A stretch of 30,733 nt of DNA from JABFSM01 sp052389555 (GTDB lineage: Bacteria > Gemmatimonadota > Gemmatimonadetes > Gemmatimonadales > GWC2-71-9), in the NCBI GenBank assembly GCA_052389555.1, contig JBQTHV010000132.1:1-30733 (forward strand), in the 5' to 3' direction. Every line of letters begins with the position of its first letter. Position 1 is the stretch's first letter. Under the pieces are notes generated by a model. The model made no database searches. It had not been told where the DNA came from and worked only from the letters and a program-made list of their open reading frames with translations. Below are positions 7,467 to 14,709 of the stretch, piece by piece. The translations under genes were made by a program, and so were the position numbers.

Positions 7467-8689
7467 TCTGGCCGCTCGCCCTCCTGGGACTCGTGATCAC
7501 GCTGCTGGGCGCCACCGCTGCTGCGGCGGTGGTGAGCTCGAGCCGCCGACGGCTCGCCGAGGTGGTCTCGCGACGAGTACCCGGCGGCGCCCGCGAGCTG
7601 GATTGGCTCCCGGACATGGAGCGAGAGCTTGCCGCCGCGTCGGTCACCACAACGCTCGGGATCGCGATCCTGGGAGCCGTCTTCCCGGCGATCTTCGCGG
7701 GGACGAGCCTCCTCGAGTTCACCGTGTTGCTCGTCGTACTCGCCATTCCGGCCGTGCTCCTGAGTGGGTACGTCCTGCCCCGCTACCTCACGCATCGCCG
7801 GGCCGATCGAGTGGCGGAACGACTGCGACCGGTGCTGCGACCCTGGGCGCGCGTGGTGGGCGTGATCCTGCCGGCGCCGTCGGTGCGTCCGGAAGCCCTC
7901 ATCACCGAACTCTGGCGCGAACGGGCCGCCGGCGGCGAGGCGCCGGACGAGCGGCTGCTTCGGGTGGGCGGGCTCATCCACTTCTCCCAGCGCACGGTGC
8001 GCGAGGTGATGACGGCGCGCACCGACCTGGTCGCGATTCCCGAGGAAGCATCCGTGGAGGAAATGCGCCAGGCGTTCGTGCAGAGCGGCTACAGCCGGCT
8101 CCCGATCTATCGGGGGACCCTCGACGAGATCGTCGGCATGGTGCACGCCTTCGATCTGTTTCTGCTTCGCCCCGGCGCACCGGTCCCGGTGCGGCCGGTG
8201 GCCAACGTGCCCGCTTCACGACCATGCGGCGATCTCCTCGTCGAAATGCAACGAGAGCGGAGGCACCTGGCGGTGGTGCTGGACGAATTCGGCGGAACCC
8301 TGGGCATCGTGACCATGGAGGACCTGCTCGAAGCGCTGGTCGGTGAGATCGTGGATGAGGACACCCGAGCCGGCGGCCCTCCGCGAGCCGAGCCGACCGA
8401 CTCGCCTGAGCTGATTGAGACCGAGGGATCAACGCCGCTGGCGGAGATCGAAGCGCGGTTTGGCGTGACGTTCCCGCCCGGCCAGGCCGCCACCATCGGG
8501 GGGCGGTTGGTCGAGCTGGCGAAACGATTTCCGGCGAACGGAGAGAGGTTCCTGATTCGGGGACTTGAAATCGACGTGCTTCAGGCGACTCCGACGCGGG
8601 TGGAGCGCCTCCTGGTGCGGCGCGGCACTCCGCGGTCCACCGTCCTCGATCGCAATGCCATCGTGCCGCCTTCGACCGGAACCGGATGA
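7463..8689 (+). CDS. second CorC/HlyC-like CBS-pair membrane protein
   Basis: A 408-aa paralogue of the preceding gene. N-terminal transmembrane segments (about 1-24, 70-90, 94-112) represent the CNNM-like part. The CBS pair includes REVMTARTDLVAIPEEASVEEMRQAF and LAVVLDEFGGTLGIVTMEDLLEALVGEIVDE, followed by a C-terminal CorC_HlyC domain. It overlaps the previous gene and meaB by ATGA at both ends, so it links the ybeZ-ybeY block to the mutase operon in one translationally coupled run. Tandem CorC genes are seen in several phyla; whether the two proteins form a heterodimer is a guess. No repeat tract is present in this copy. Confidence 0.9.
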   Translation: MIWPLALLGLVITLLGATAAAAVVSSSRRRLAEVVSRRVPGGARELDWLPDMERELAAASVTTTLGIAILGAVFPAIFAGTSLLEFTVLLVVLAIPAVLLSGYVLPRYLTHRRADRVAERLRPVLRPWARVVGVILPAPSVRPEALITELWRERAAGGEAPDERLLRVGGLIHFSQRTVREVMTARTDLVAIPEEASVEEMRQAFVQSGYSRLPIYRGTLDEIVGMVHAFDLFLLRPGAPVPVRPVANVPASRPCGDLLVEMQRERRHLAVVLDEFGGTLGIVTMEDLLEALVGEIVDEDTRAGGPPRAEPTDSPELIETEGSTPLAEIEARFGVTFPPGQAATIGGRLVELAKRFPANGERFLIRGLEIDVLQATPTRVERLLVRRGTPRSTVLDRNAIVPPSTGTG

Positions 8690-9750
8690 GCCCTGGAACC
8701 GCGACGCCTGCGACCCCGTCCGGTGTTACCTTGCACGCTATGGAGATTGCCACGCTGCTTGCCGACCTCGAAGCCGGCCGCACTGCATCACTAGCGCGGG
8801 CCATCTCGATGGTCGAGAACGCGCGGCCCGGGTTCGAGCAGTTGTTGGCGGCTCTCCATCCTCGAGTCGGACGGGCGCGACGGATCGGCATGACGGGACC
8901 GCCGGGCTCCGGCAAGTCAACCCTCACCCAGCAACTGGTCCACCAGCTCCGTCGCGACGGCACAACCGTCGCGGTCGTTGCGGTGGATCCCACCAGTCCC
9001 TTCTCGGGCGGCGCCCTGCTGGGCGATCGCATTCGCATGGAGCCGGTCGCGCTCGATCAGGGAGTGTATATCCGGTCGATGGCGACGCGAGGATCTCTGG
9101 GTGGTCTTGCCACGAGCACGCGGGAAGTGTGCGATGTGCTGGATGCGGCCGGGTTCGACCGCGTTCTCATCGAGACCGTGGGAGTCGGGCAATCCGAGCT
9201 GGCCGTGACCACGATGGCCGACACCACCGTCCTGGTGCTGGTGCCGGAATCCGGCGATGGGATTCAGGCGCTCAAGTCGGGGGTCATGGAGATCGCGGAT
9301 CTGTACGTGATCAACAAAGCGGATCGCCCCGGGGCCACGAATCTGGCCCGCGAAATCGAGGCGAGCATCGGAATCCGCCAGGGGAAGGCGTATCGCGGAT
9401 GGCGGGGACACCACGGGGCGGTTGGGCCCGACCGCCCAACCGCGTGGATGCCACCAGTTCTGCTGACCACCGCCACAACCGCGAACGGCGTCCCCGAGCT
9501 CGCGGCCGCGCTCAACCGGCATCACGAATCGCTGGTGACTTCGGGCGAGCTGGCGACCCGTCGCCGGCGCCGGCTGGCAGCGCGCACTCGGGAAGTCGTC
9601 GATCGCGAGATGCACCGTTACATCTGGCACGACACCCGCGCCGAAGCGCATCTCCAGGAGCGGCTCGATGAGCTGGCGTCCGGCCGGCTGAGTCCCTACG
9701 ATCTGGCCGGGGAAATCGTCGCCGGCCTGACGGAGACCGAACGGGTATGA
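8686..9750 (+). CDS. meaB: MeaB/ArgK-family G3E GTPase, acyl-CoA mutase chaperone
   Basis: GTPase that protects and reloads B12-dependent acyl-CoA mutases. It has a Walker A GPPGSGKST at 71-79, the VDPTSPFSGGALLGDRIRM block, the G3 segment ETVGVGQSE and the G4 NKAD. Length 354 aa from the ATG overlapping the preceding stop (ATGA). A second in-frame ATG at 8740 (Met19) is at least as attractive, because it begins at the usual family N-terminus and has TACCTT 7 nt upstream, a possible leaderless promoter. The segment around residues 240-260 contains a short insertion built on a perfect inverted repeat (9418-9443). Its stop overlaps the mutase start, placing it with its client enzyme. Confidence 0.95.
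   Translation: MSPGTATPATPSGVTLHAMEIATLLADLEAGRTASLARAISMVENARPGFEQLLAALHPRVGRARRIGMTGPPGSGKSTLTQQLVHQLRRDGTTVAVVAVDPTSPFSGGALLGDRIRMEPVALDQGVYIRSMATRGSLGGLATSTREVCDVLDAAGFDRVLIETVGVGQSELAVTTMADTTVLVLVPESGDGIQALKSGVMEIADLYVINKADRPGATNLAREIEASIGIRQGKAYRGWRGHHGAVGPDRPTAWMPPVLLTTATTANGVPELAAALNRHHESLVTSGELATRRRRRLAARTREVVDREMHRYIWHDTRAEAHLQERLDELASGRLSPYDLAGEIVAGLTETERV
9418..9443. repeat. perfect 10-bp inverted repeat inside meaB
   Basis: GCGGTTGGGC (9418-9427), six-base spacer, GCCCAACCGC (9434-9443). CCAC and GTGG outside the arms can extend the stem across a small bulge. It is in frame within meaB and encodes residues of a loop before the WMPPVLLTTA segment. Confidence 0.8.
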
Positions 9751-11333
9751 CGCGGCGCAACTTTACCACGGTGTCGGGTCGCGAGGTGAACCCGGTCTAT
9801 GGTCCGGACGATGTCAAGCAGAGTCCCGATCGTGAAGCCGAGCGCCCGGGGGTGCATCCGTTCACCCGGGGTATTCACGCCGACATGTACCGGGGCCGGC
9901 TGTGGACCATGCGGCAATTCTCCGGGTTCGGGACCGCAGAGGATACCAACCGGCGCTACAAGTTCCTGCTCCAACGAGGCCAAACCGGCCTCTCGGTCGC
10001 CTTCGATTTCCCCACGTTGATGGGGTACGACTCCGACCATCCGAGAGCGGAAGGCGAGGTAGGGAAGTGCGGGGTGGCGATCTCCAGCCTCACGGACATG
10101 GAGGACCTCTTCGACGGCATTCCGCTCGACCAGGTGTCGACCTCGATGACGATCAACGGTCCGGCCGCGATGCTGTTCTGTTTCTACGTCGCGGCAGCCG
10201 AGCGCCAGGGCGTCGATATCGGGAAGCTCCAGGGGACCGTGCAGAACGACATCCTCAAGGAGTTCGTCGCCCAGCATGCCTGGATCTACCCGCCCGAACC
10301 GGCGCTCAAGATCATCGTCGACCTGTTCGAGTGGGCCGCGGAGCACACTCCGAAATGGAACACGATCTCGATCTCGGGGTACCATATTCGGGAGGCCGGG
10401 GCCACCGCGGTGCAGGAGCTCGCCTTCACGTTGGCCAACGGCTTCAGCTACGTGGAGCACGGGATCGCCCGCGGGCTGGACGTCGATCGGTTCGCGCCGC
10501 GGCTCTCCTTCTTCTGGGATATCCACAACGACTTCTTCGAGGAAATTGCCAAATTGCGCGCCGCGCGGCGGATCTGGGCCCGCCACCTGCGGGGGCGATA
10601 CGGCGCCCGGGACGAGCGAAGCTGGAAGATGCGGTTCCACTGCCAGACTGCCGGCGTTACCCTCACGGCGCAGCAGCCCCACAACAACATCGTCCGGGTC
10701 GCCTACCAGGCCCTCGCCGCCGTGTTAGGCGGCACCCAGTCGCTCCACACCAACGCGCTCGACGAGACGCTGGCGCTCCCCACCGAGGAGTCGGTGCGGA
10801 TCGCGCTTCGGACCCAGCAGATTCTGGCCCACGAGACCGGGGTCGCCAATGTGGCCGACCCCCTGGGCGGTTCGTATTACGTCGAAGCGCTCACCGACCG
10901 GATGGACCAAGAGGCTGAGGCGCTGTTCGCGGAAATCCAGGCTCAGGGCGGGGTGGTGGCCGCGATCGAGTCGGGATGGTTCCAGCGGCAGATCGCCCAG
11001 AGCGCCGCGCGGTTTCAGGACGAGGTGGAGGGCGGCCGGCGGATCATCGTGGGGGGGAACGAGTTCATCGAACCCGACGATGTGCCGGTGGAAATCCTCC
11101 GGATCGGCGACGAGGCCGATCAGGTCCAGCGGGTTAGGCTCGCCCGGCTGCGCGCCCGGCGCGACGCCGGCCAGGTCGAACGCGCCCTAGACGCCCTGCG
11201 CGAGGCCGCCCGGGCGGACCGAAACGTCATTCCTCCCATGCTCGACTGCGCCCGGGCCTACTGCACCCTGTACGAGATCCGGGAAATCCTGGAGCGTGTC
11301 TATGGATCGTACCACGAGCCGGTATTCTTCTGA
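9747..11333 (+). CDS. B12-dependent acyl-CoA mutase, catalytic subunit (isobutyryl-CoA mutase type by active-site residues)
   Basis: A 528-aa TIM-barrel subunit of the methylmalonyl-CoA mutase superfamily, lacking the B12 domain, which is encoded separately at 12651. It rearranges a branched acyl-CoA by a radical mechanism with adenosylcobalamin. Conserved blocks include GLSVAFDFPTLMGYDSDHP, SISGYHIREAGA, LTAQQPHNNIVR and LGGTQSLHTNALDE. The substrate pocket is informative: methylmalonyl-CoA mutases have Tyr (RQYAGF) and, 118 residues later, Arg (human Y110/R228). This protein has Phe58 (RQFSGF) and Gln176 (FVAQHAWIYPP) at exactly that spacing, the isobutyryl-CoA mutase combination. It would interconvert isobutyryl- and n-butyryl-CoA. 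The ATG overlaps the meaB stop. Automated annotation would probably call it methylmalonyl-CoA mutase. Confidence 0.93.
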   Translation: MTRRNFTTVSGREVNPVYGPDDVKQSPDREAERPGVHPFTRGIHADMYRGRLWTMRQFSGFGTAEDTNRRYKFLLQRGQTGLSVAFDFPTLMGYDSDHPRAEGEVGKCGVAISSLTDMEDLFDGIPLDQVSTSMTINGPAAMLFCFYVAAAERQGVDIGKLQGTVQNDILKEFVAQHAWIYPPEPALKIIVDLFEWAAEHTPKWNTISISGYHIREAGATAVQELAFTLANGFSYVEHGIARGLDVDRFAPRLSFFWDIHNDFFEEIAKLRAARRIWARHLRGRYGARDERSWKMRFHCQTAGVTLTAQQPHNNIVRVAYQALAAVLGGTQSLHTNALDETLALPTEESVRIALRTQQILAHETGVANVADPLGGSYYVEALTDRMDQEAEALFAEIQAQGGVVAAIESGWFQRQIAQSAARFQDEVEGGRRIIVGGNEFIEPDDVPVEILRIGDEADQVQRVRLARLRARRDAGQVERALDALREAARADRNVIPPMLDCARAYCTLYEIREILERVYGSYHEPVFF

Positions 11334-11334
11334 G

Positions 11335-12549
11335 ATGGCGATCGCCCGCACCCGACCGCGCCAGGCCGCGAGCCGGTTCCCCCGGAGCCGGACCCGCCCC
11401 GCCGGGGAGATTCACCGCCAGCTCGAGCGGCTGGCCCGGCTGCAAGCCGGCAAGCACTGGATCGTGAGCTGCTACATCAAGCTCGAACCCCGGGACCGTA
11501 CCCGTGGGAAGTTCTTGATCAAGCTCAAGAACCGCATGCGGGAGGTCATCGAGGCGCTGCCGGCGGAAGGCCTAACCCGGAGCGAGATGGAAGAAGTGAC
11601 CAGCGACCTCCACCGGATCCAGGACTTGCTCCGCCAGCCGGACGCGCTCCCCTCGACCCAGGGTCTCGCGATCTTTGCTTGCCAGGCCCTCAACCTGTTC
11701 GAGGCGATTCCGCTACCCAGAGTCTATCGGTCGCGGCTGCTGGTGGCCCGGACTCCCCTGGTGCGGGAGCTGGCCGCCTGGGAGGACGAAGTCGGTCGAT
11801 TGATCGCGGCGGTGCTCGACAAGAGCGGGGCCACGCTGTATGAGATCACCGCGTTTGCAGCACGTCCGCTGGAGGTCATTCCCGCGGCGACTGCGCGAGG
11901 CCGGCGCTTTCACTCGGACCGTCGCGATGCGCCGGGCGTGGGCGAACACCGGTATCACAATCGGCTGCGGCACGAGCGGGAGCAGCTCTTGGCCGAGGCG
12001 GCCAATCGGGTCTTCGATCTGGACCGCCGCGAGCCGGTGCGCGGGCTGGTGCTCGGCTCGGTGGGCAACGAGGCGGAATCCCTCCGGATGTTCCTCCATC
12101 CGTATCTGGGCGGCAAGGTCATGGGAACCGTTCGTGCCAACCGGCGGGACCTGGGACCCGCTGCGGTCCACGCCCTCGTGCTGGAAGCGCGGGAAGCGTA
12201 CGAGCGCAAGCTGGAGCGGCACCAGGTAGCCGAGATGCTGCTGGGGCAAGGATCCGGGTGGGCCGTGAATGGGATCGCACCCACCCTGGACGCGCTGAGC
12301 CGGGGCCAGGTCAGAACCTTGCTGGTCAGGGCCGATGCGAGCGTCCCGGGATTTCGCTGTGCCGCGACTGGGCGCCTGACCTTGAGTCCCCGGGATTGCC
12401 GCGGCCTGGGCAATGCGATCCCGGTGCCCGATGTCATCGACGACGCTATCGAGGAAGCGCTCCGCCAACGGATCGATCTGGATGTGGTGTTCGAGCCGGA
12501 TGCGGCGGAGACGATCAACGGGCTGGCTGCACTGCTGCGGTTCAGGTGA
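11335..12549 (+). CDS. bacterial eRF1/Vms1-like release-factor family protein (baeRF)
   Basis: A 404-aa cytoplasmic protein. The N-terminal region (WIVSCYIKLEPRDRTRGKFLIKLKNR) and the central LVLGSVGNEAESLRMFLHPYL block are typical of the bacterial archaeo-eukaryotic release factor families. The C-terminal 90 residues read like eRF1/Pelota domain 3: TLLVRADASVPGFRC, then PVPDVIDDAIEEALRQRIDLDVVF, ending NGLAALLRFR. Related eukaryotic Vms1/ANKZF1 release stalled nascent chains; bacterial members are largely uncharacterised. I see no GGQ tripeptide. The ATG at 11335 is one base after the mutase stop; an in-frame GTG at 11296 would overlap that gene. Its position between the two mutase subunits is odd and unexplained. 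The family call is from remembered patterns, not a search. Confidence 0.72.
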   Translation: MAIARTRPRQAASRFPRSRTRPAGEIHRQLERLARLQAGKHWIVSCYIKLEPRDRTRGKFLIKLKNRMREVIEALPAEGLTRSEMEEVTSDLHRIQDLLRQPDALPSTQGLAIFACQALNLFEAIPLPRVYRSRLLVARTPLVRELAAWEDEVGRLIAAVLDKSGATLYEITAFAARPLEVIPAATARGRRFHSDRRDAPGVGEHRYHNRLRHEREQLLAEAANRVFDLDRREPVRGLVLGSVGNEAESLRMFLHPYLGGKVMGTVRANRRDLGPAAVHALVLEAREAYERKLERHQVAEMLLGQGSGWAVNGIAPTLDALSRGQVRTLLVRADASVPGFRCAATGRLTLSPRDCRGLGNAIPVPDVIDDAIEEALRQRIDLDVVFEPDAAETINGLAALLRFR

Positions 12550-12550
12550 G

Positions 12551-12578
12551 AGGGGCCAGGGGCCGGGGGCCAGGGACG
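12551..12578. repeat. four-unit 7-nt tandem array (AGGGGCC-type) with distal inverted partner
   Basis: AGGGGCC, AGGGGCC, GGGGGCC and AGGGACG follow the preceding stop codon in strict 7-nt register. An inverted partner TGGCCCCT at 12636-12643, just before the next start codon, can pair with the first unit across the whole 100-bp gap, so the leader of the B12-binding subunit gene may fold into a large hairpin. Confidence 0.8.
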
Positions 12579-12650
12579 CGGGTGATCCCATAACCCGCGA
12601 TCTGGCTTGTCCGTGATGCGCGGCCACGGGCGCGCTGGCCCCTAACACGT

Positions 12651-13064
12651 ATGCCCATTCCTCGCCCAATCCGTGTTCTGATCGCCAAGCCCGGCCTGGA
12701 CGGCCACGACCGGGGCGCCAAGGTCGTTGCGGCCGCGCTTCGCGATGCTGGCATGGAGGTCATCTACACCGGACTCCACCAGACCCCGGAGATGATCGCG
12801 CGGGCGGCCGTCCAGGAGGACGTCGATGTCGTTGGCCTCTCGATCCTGAGCGGTGCCCACATGACCCTGTTCCCCCGGGTGCTGCAGTTGCTCGATGAGC
12901 AGGGCCGCAAAGACATCCTGCTCACCGGCGGCGGCATCATTCCTCCCGAGGACATCACGGCGCTGGAGCAGCGCGGCACCGGGCGCCTGTTCGGACCCGG
13001 CACGCCCACCGGCGAGCTGATCGAGTACATCAAGTCCTGGGCAGCGCTTCACCTTGACTCCTGA
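12651..13064 (+). CDS. B12-binding small subunit of the acyl-CoA mutase
   Basis: A 137-aa Rossmann-type cobalamin-binding domain protein that supplies the lower axial histidine to the cofactor of the mutase encoded upstream. The DxHxxG signature is Asp17-Gly-His19-Asp-Arg-Gly22 (KPGLDGHDRG). The VVGLSILSGAHM and LTGGGIIPPED loops that bind the nucleotide tail are present, and the length matches stand-alone mutase B subunits. With the Phe/Gln catalytic subunit it would be IcmB-like. It is separated from the catalytic gene by the eRF1-like gene and a 101-bp gap, and its last codons overlap the TTG start of the carboxylase gene. Confidence 0.95.
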   Translation: MPIPRPIRVLIAKPGLDGHDRGAKVVAAALRDAGMEVIYTGLHQTPEMIARAAVQEDVDVVGLSILSGAHMTLFPRVLQLLDEQGRKDILLTGGGIIPPEDITALEQRGTGRLFGPGTPTGELIEYIKSWAALHLDS

Positions 13065-14709
13065 AAGCGGCACGACTCGACGGGTCCAGCCGTCCCGGCT
13101 CCGGGAGCTGGCGGCGGAGTATCTCGCGCTGGCGACTCGCTTGCGCGAAGGCGGGGGCAAGGACCGGGCCGAGCGAATGCGGCAGCAAGGCAAGTTGCCG
13201 CCCAGAGAGCGGGTTATGCGCCTGCTGGATCCCGGCGCTCCCTGGGTCGAAATCGGCTTGCTGGTCGGGTACGATCGCTATGACGGGCAGGCGCCTGCCG
13301 CCGGCGTTATCACCGGCCTCGGGGTGGTCGAAGGGCGGGACGTCGTGGTTGTCGCCAACGATGCCACCGTGAAAGCCGGCGCGTGGTGGCCCGAAACCAT
13401 CGGGAAGATGCTCCGGGCTCAGGAGATCGCGATGCGCCAGCGCATCCCGATCATCTATCTCGTGGATAGCGCCGGGGTGAACCTTCCCTATCAGGGCGGC
13501 GTCTTCCCGGGCCAATACGGCGCGGCGCGGCTGTTCTACTACAACGTCATCATGCGACGCTATCTCCGCGTCCCGCAGATCGCCGCCGTCATGGGGAGCT
13601 GTGTGGCGGGTGGGGCCTATCTGCCGGCGCTGTCGGACGTGATCTTCATGGTCGAAGGGACCAGCTTCATGGGCCTCGGTGGTCCCAATCTGGTGGCCGG
13701 TGCCACCGGACAGAAAGTGGATGCCGAAACGCTGGGTGGGGCGGTCACGCATACCACCGTCAGCGGCGTGGCGCACTATCGCGCCAGCAACGACGCGGAG
13801 TGTCTGAAGCGCATCCGCGAGTACGTGGCCCTCCTTCCAGCCGCCGAGCTGCCGAGCCGCCGAGCCGCCGAGCCTGCCGTCCAGCCGCCCGGCCGTCCGG
13901 CCACTGATCTATACGACCTCCTTCCTCACGATCACCGCCTCTCCTATGACATGCACCGGGTCCTGGGGTGTCTGCTCGACGGCGGCGAGTTGGTGGAATT
14001 CCAGCCCGAGCTCGCGCGCGAGCTGATCTGCGGGCATGGCAGGATCGAAGGACAGGCCGTTGCCGTGTTAGCCAACCAGCGTGGCCTGGTAAAGGGCAAA
14101 CCGACCGAGGGCGCAGTGGCTCCCCGGGTCGGAGGAATCCTCTATACCGAATCGGCCGAGAAGGCCGCGTTCTTCATCGACACGGCGAGTCGGGAGAGAG
14201 TGCCTCTGCTGTTCGTCCAGGATGTCAGCGGTTTCATGGTCGGTCCGGAAGCCGAGCAGTCGGGGATCATTCGGGCGGGTGCCCGTTTCGTCGAGGCGAT
14301 GGCCGCGGCTCCGGTGCCCAAGCTGGTGCTCACCGTCAATCACGCTTCGGGCGCCGGCTACTACGCCATGGCGGGGCAGGGCTTCGATCCCGACTTCATT
14401 CTGAGCTGGCCAACCGGCCGGATGGGCGTGATGGAAGGGGACTCGGCCGTCATGGCGGTGCATGGCCGGGAACTGGAGGCAGCCAAACAGGAGGGTCGCG
14501 CTCCGTCGCCGGAAACCGCCGCCGCGATCGCGGGCATGCGGGCCGACTACGAGCGCGACCTGGACGCCAAGCACGCGGCGGCCCGGGGGCACGTCGATCT
14601 GATCGTGACGCCCGAGGAAACCCGTCCCGTACTCGCCTTTCTGCTCCGGGTTACCTCCCGCTACGCCGGTCCCCATCTGGGACCCTTCGTGCTGCCGCCG
14701 ATCGCATGA
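13054..14709 (+). CDS. acyl-CoA carboxylase carboxyltransferase (beta) subunit
   Basis: A 551-aa crotonase-fold carboxyltransferase that moves carboxyl from biotin to an acyl-CoA. N-terminal half: GKLPPRERVMRLLDPG, IPIIYLVDSAGVNLPYQGGVFPGQYG, and the oxyanion-type segment VMGSCVAGGAYLPALSD. C-terminal half: LFVQDVSGFMVG, NHASGAGYYAMAGQGFDPDFILSWP. The resemblance is to methylcrotonyl-/propionyl-CoA carboxylase beta subunits and glutaconyl-CoA decarboxylase alpha; the substrate is not decided. Residues of about 262-283, between the two crotonase halves, are octamer-repeat sequence (ELPSRRAAEPAVQPPGRP). The start is TTG, overlapping the previous gene by 11 bp. No biotin carboxylase or biotin carrier gene is in the window. 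Confidence 0.93.
   Translation: MTPESGTTRRVQPSRLRELAAEYLALATRLREGGGKDRAERMRQQGKLPPRERVMRLLDPGAPWVEIGLLVGYDRYDGQAPAAGVITGLGVVEGRDVVVVANDATVKAGAWWPETIGKMLRAQEIAMRQRIPIIYLVDSAGVNLPYQGGVFPGQYGAARLFYYNVIMRRYLRVPQIAAVMGSCVAGGAYLPALSDVIFMVEGTSFMGLGGPNLVAGATGQKVDAETLGGAVTHTTVSGVAHYRASNDAECLKRIREYVALLPAAELPSRRAAEPAVQPPGRPATDLYDLLPHDHRLSYDMHRVLGCLLDGGELVEFQPELARELICGHGRIEGQAVAVLANQRGLVKGKPTEGAVAPRVGGILYTESAEKAAFFIDTASRERVPLLFVQDVSGFMVGPEAEQSGIIRAGARFVEAMAAAPVPKLVLTVNHASGAGYYAMAGQGFDPDFILSWPTGRMGVMEGDSAVMAVHGRELEAAKQEGRAPSPETAAAIAGMRADYERDLDAKHAAARGHVDLIVTPEETRPVLAFLLRVTSRYAGPHLGPFVLPPIA
13837..13901. repeat. octamer tandem repeat tract inside the carboxyltransferase gene
   Basis: CCGCCGAG units (four, one carrying T) are followed by the related CCAGCCGC/CGTCCGGC variants. 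The tract is in frame and lies in the linker between the N- and C-terminal crotonase-like halves, where family members normally have a short loop. Confidence 0.88.

Noticed and set aside
13968..14705. Upstream extension of the S8 peptidase frame by 246 codons
   Set aside because: It overlaps the carboxyltransferase in another frame; a signal peptide begins exactly at the ATG at 14706.
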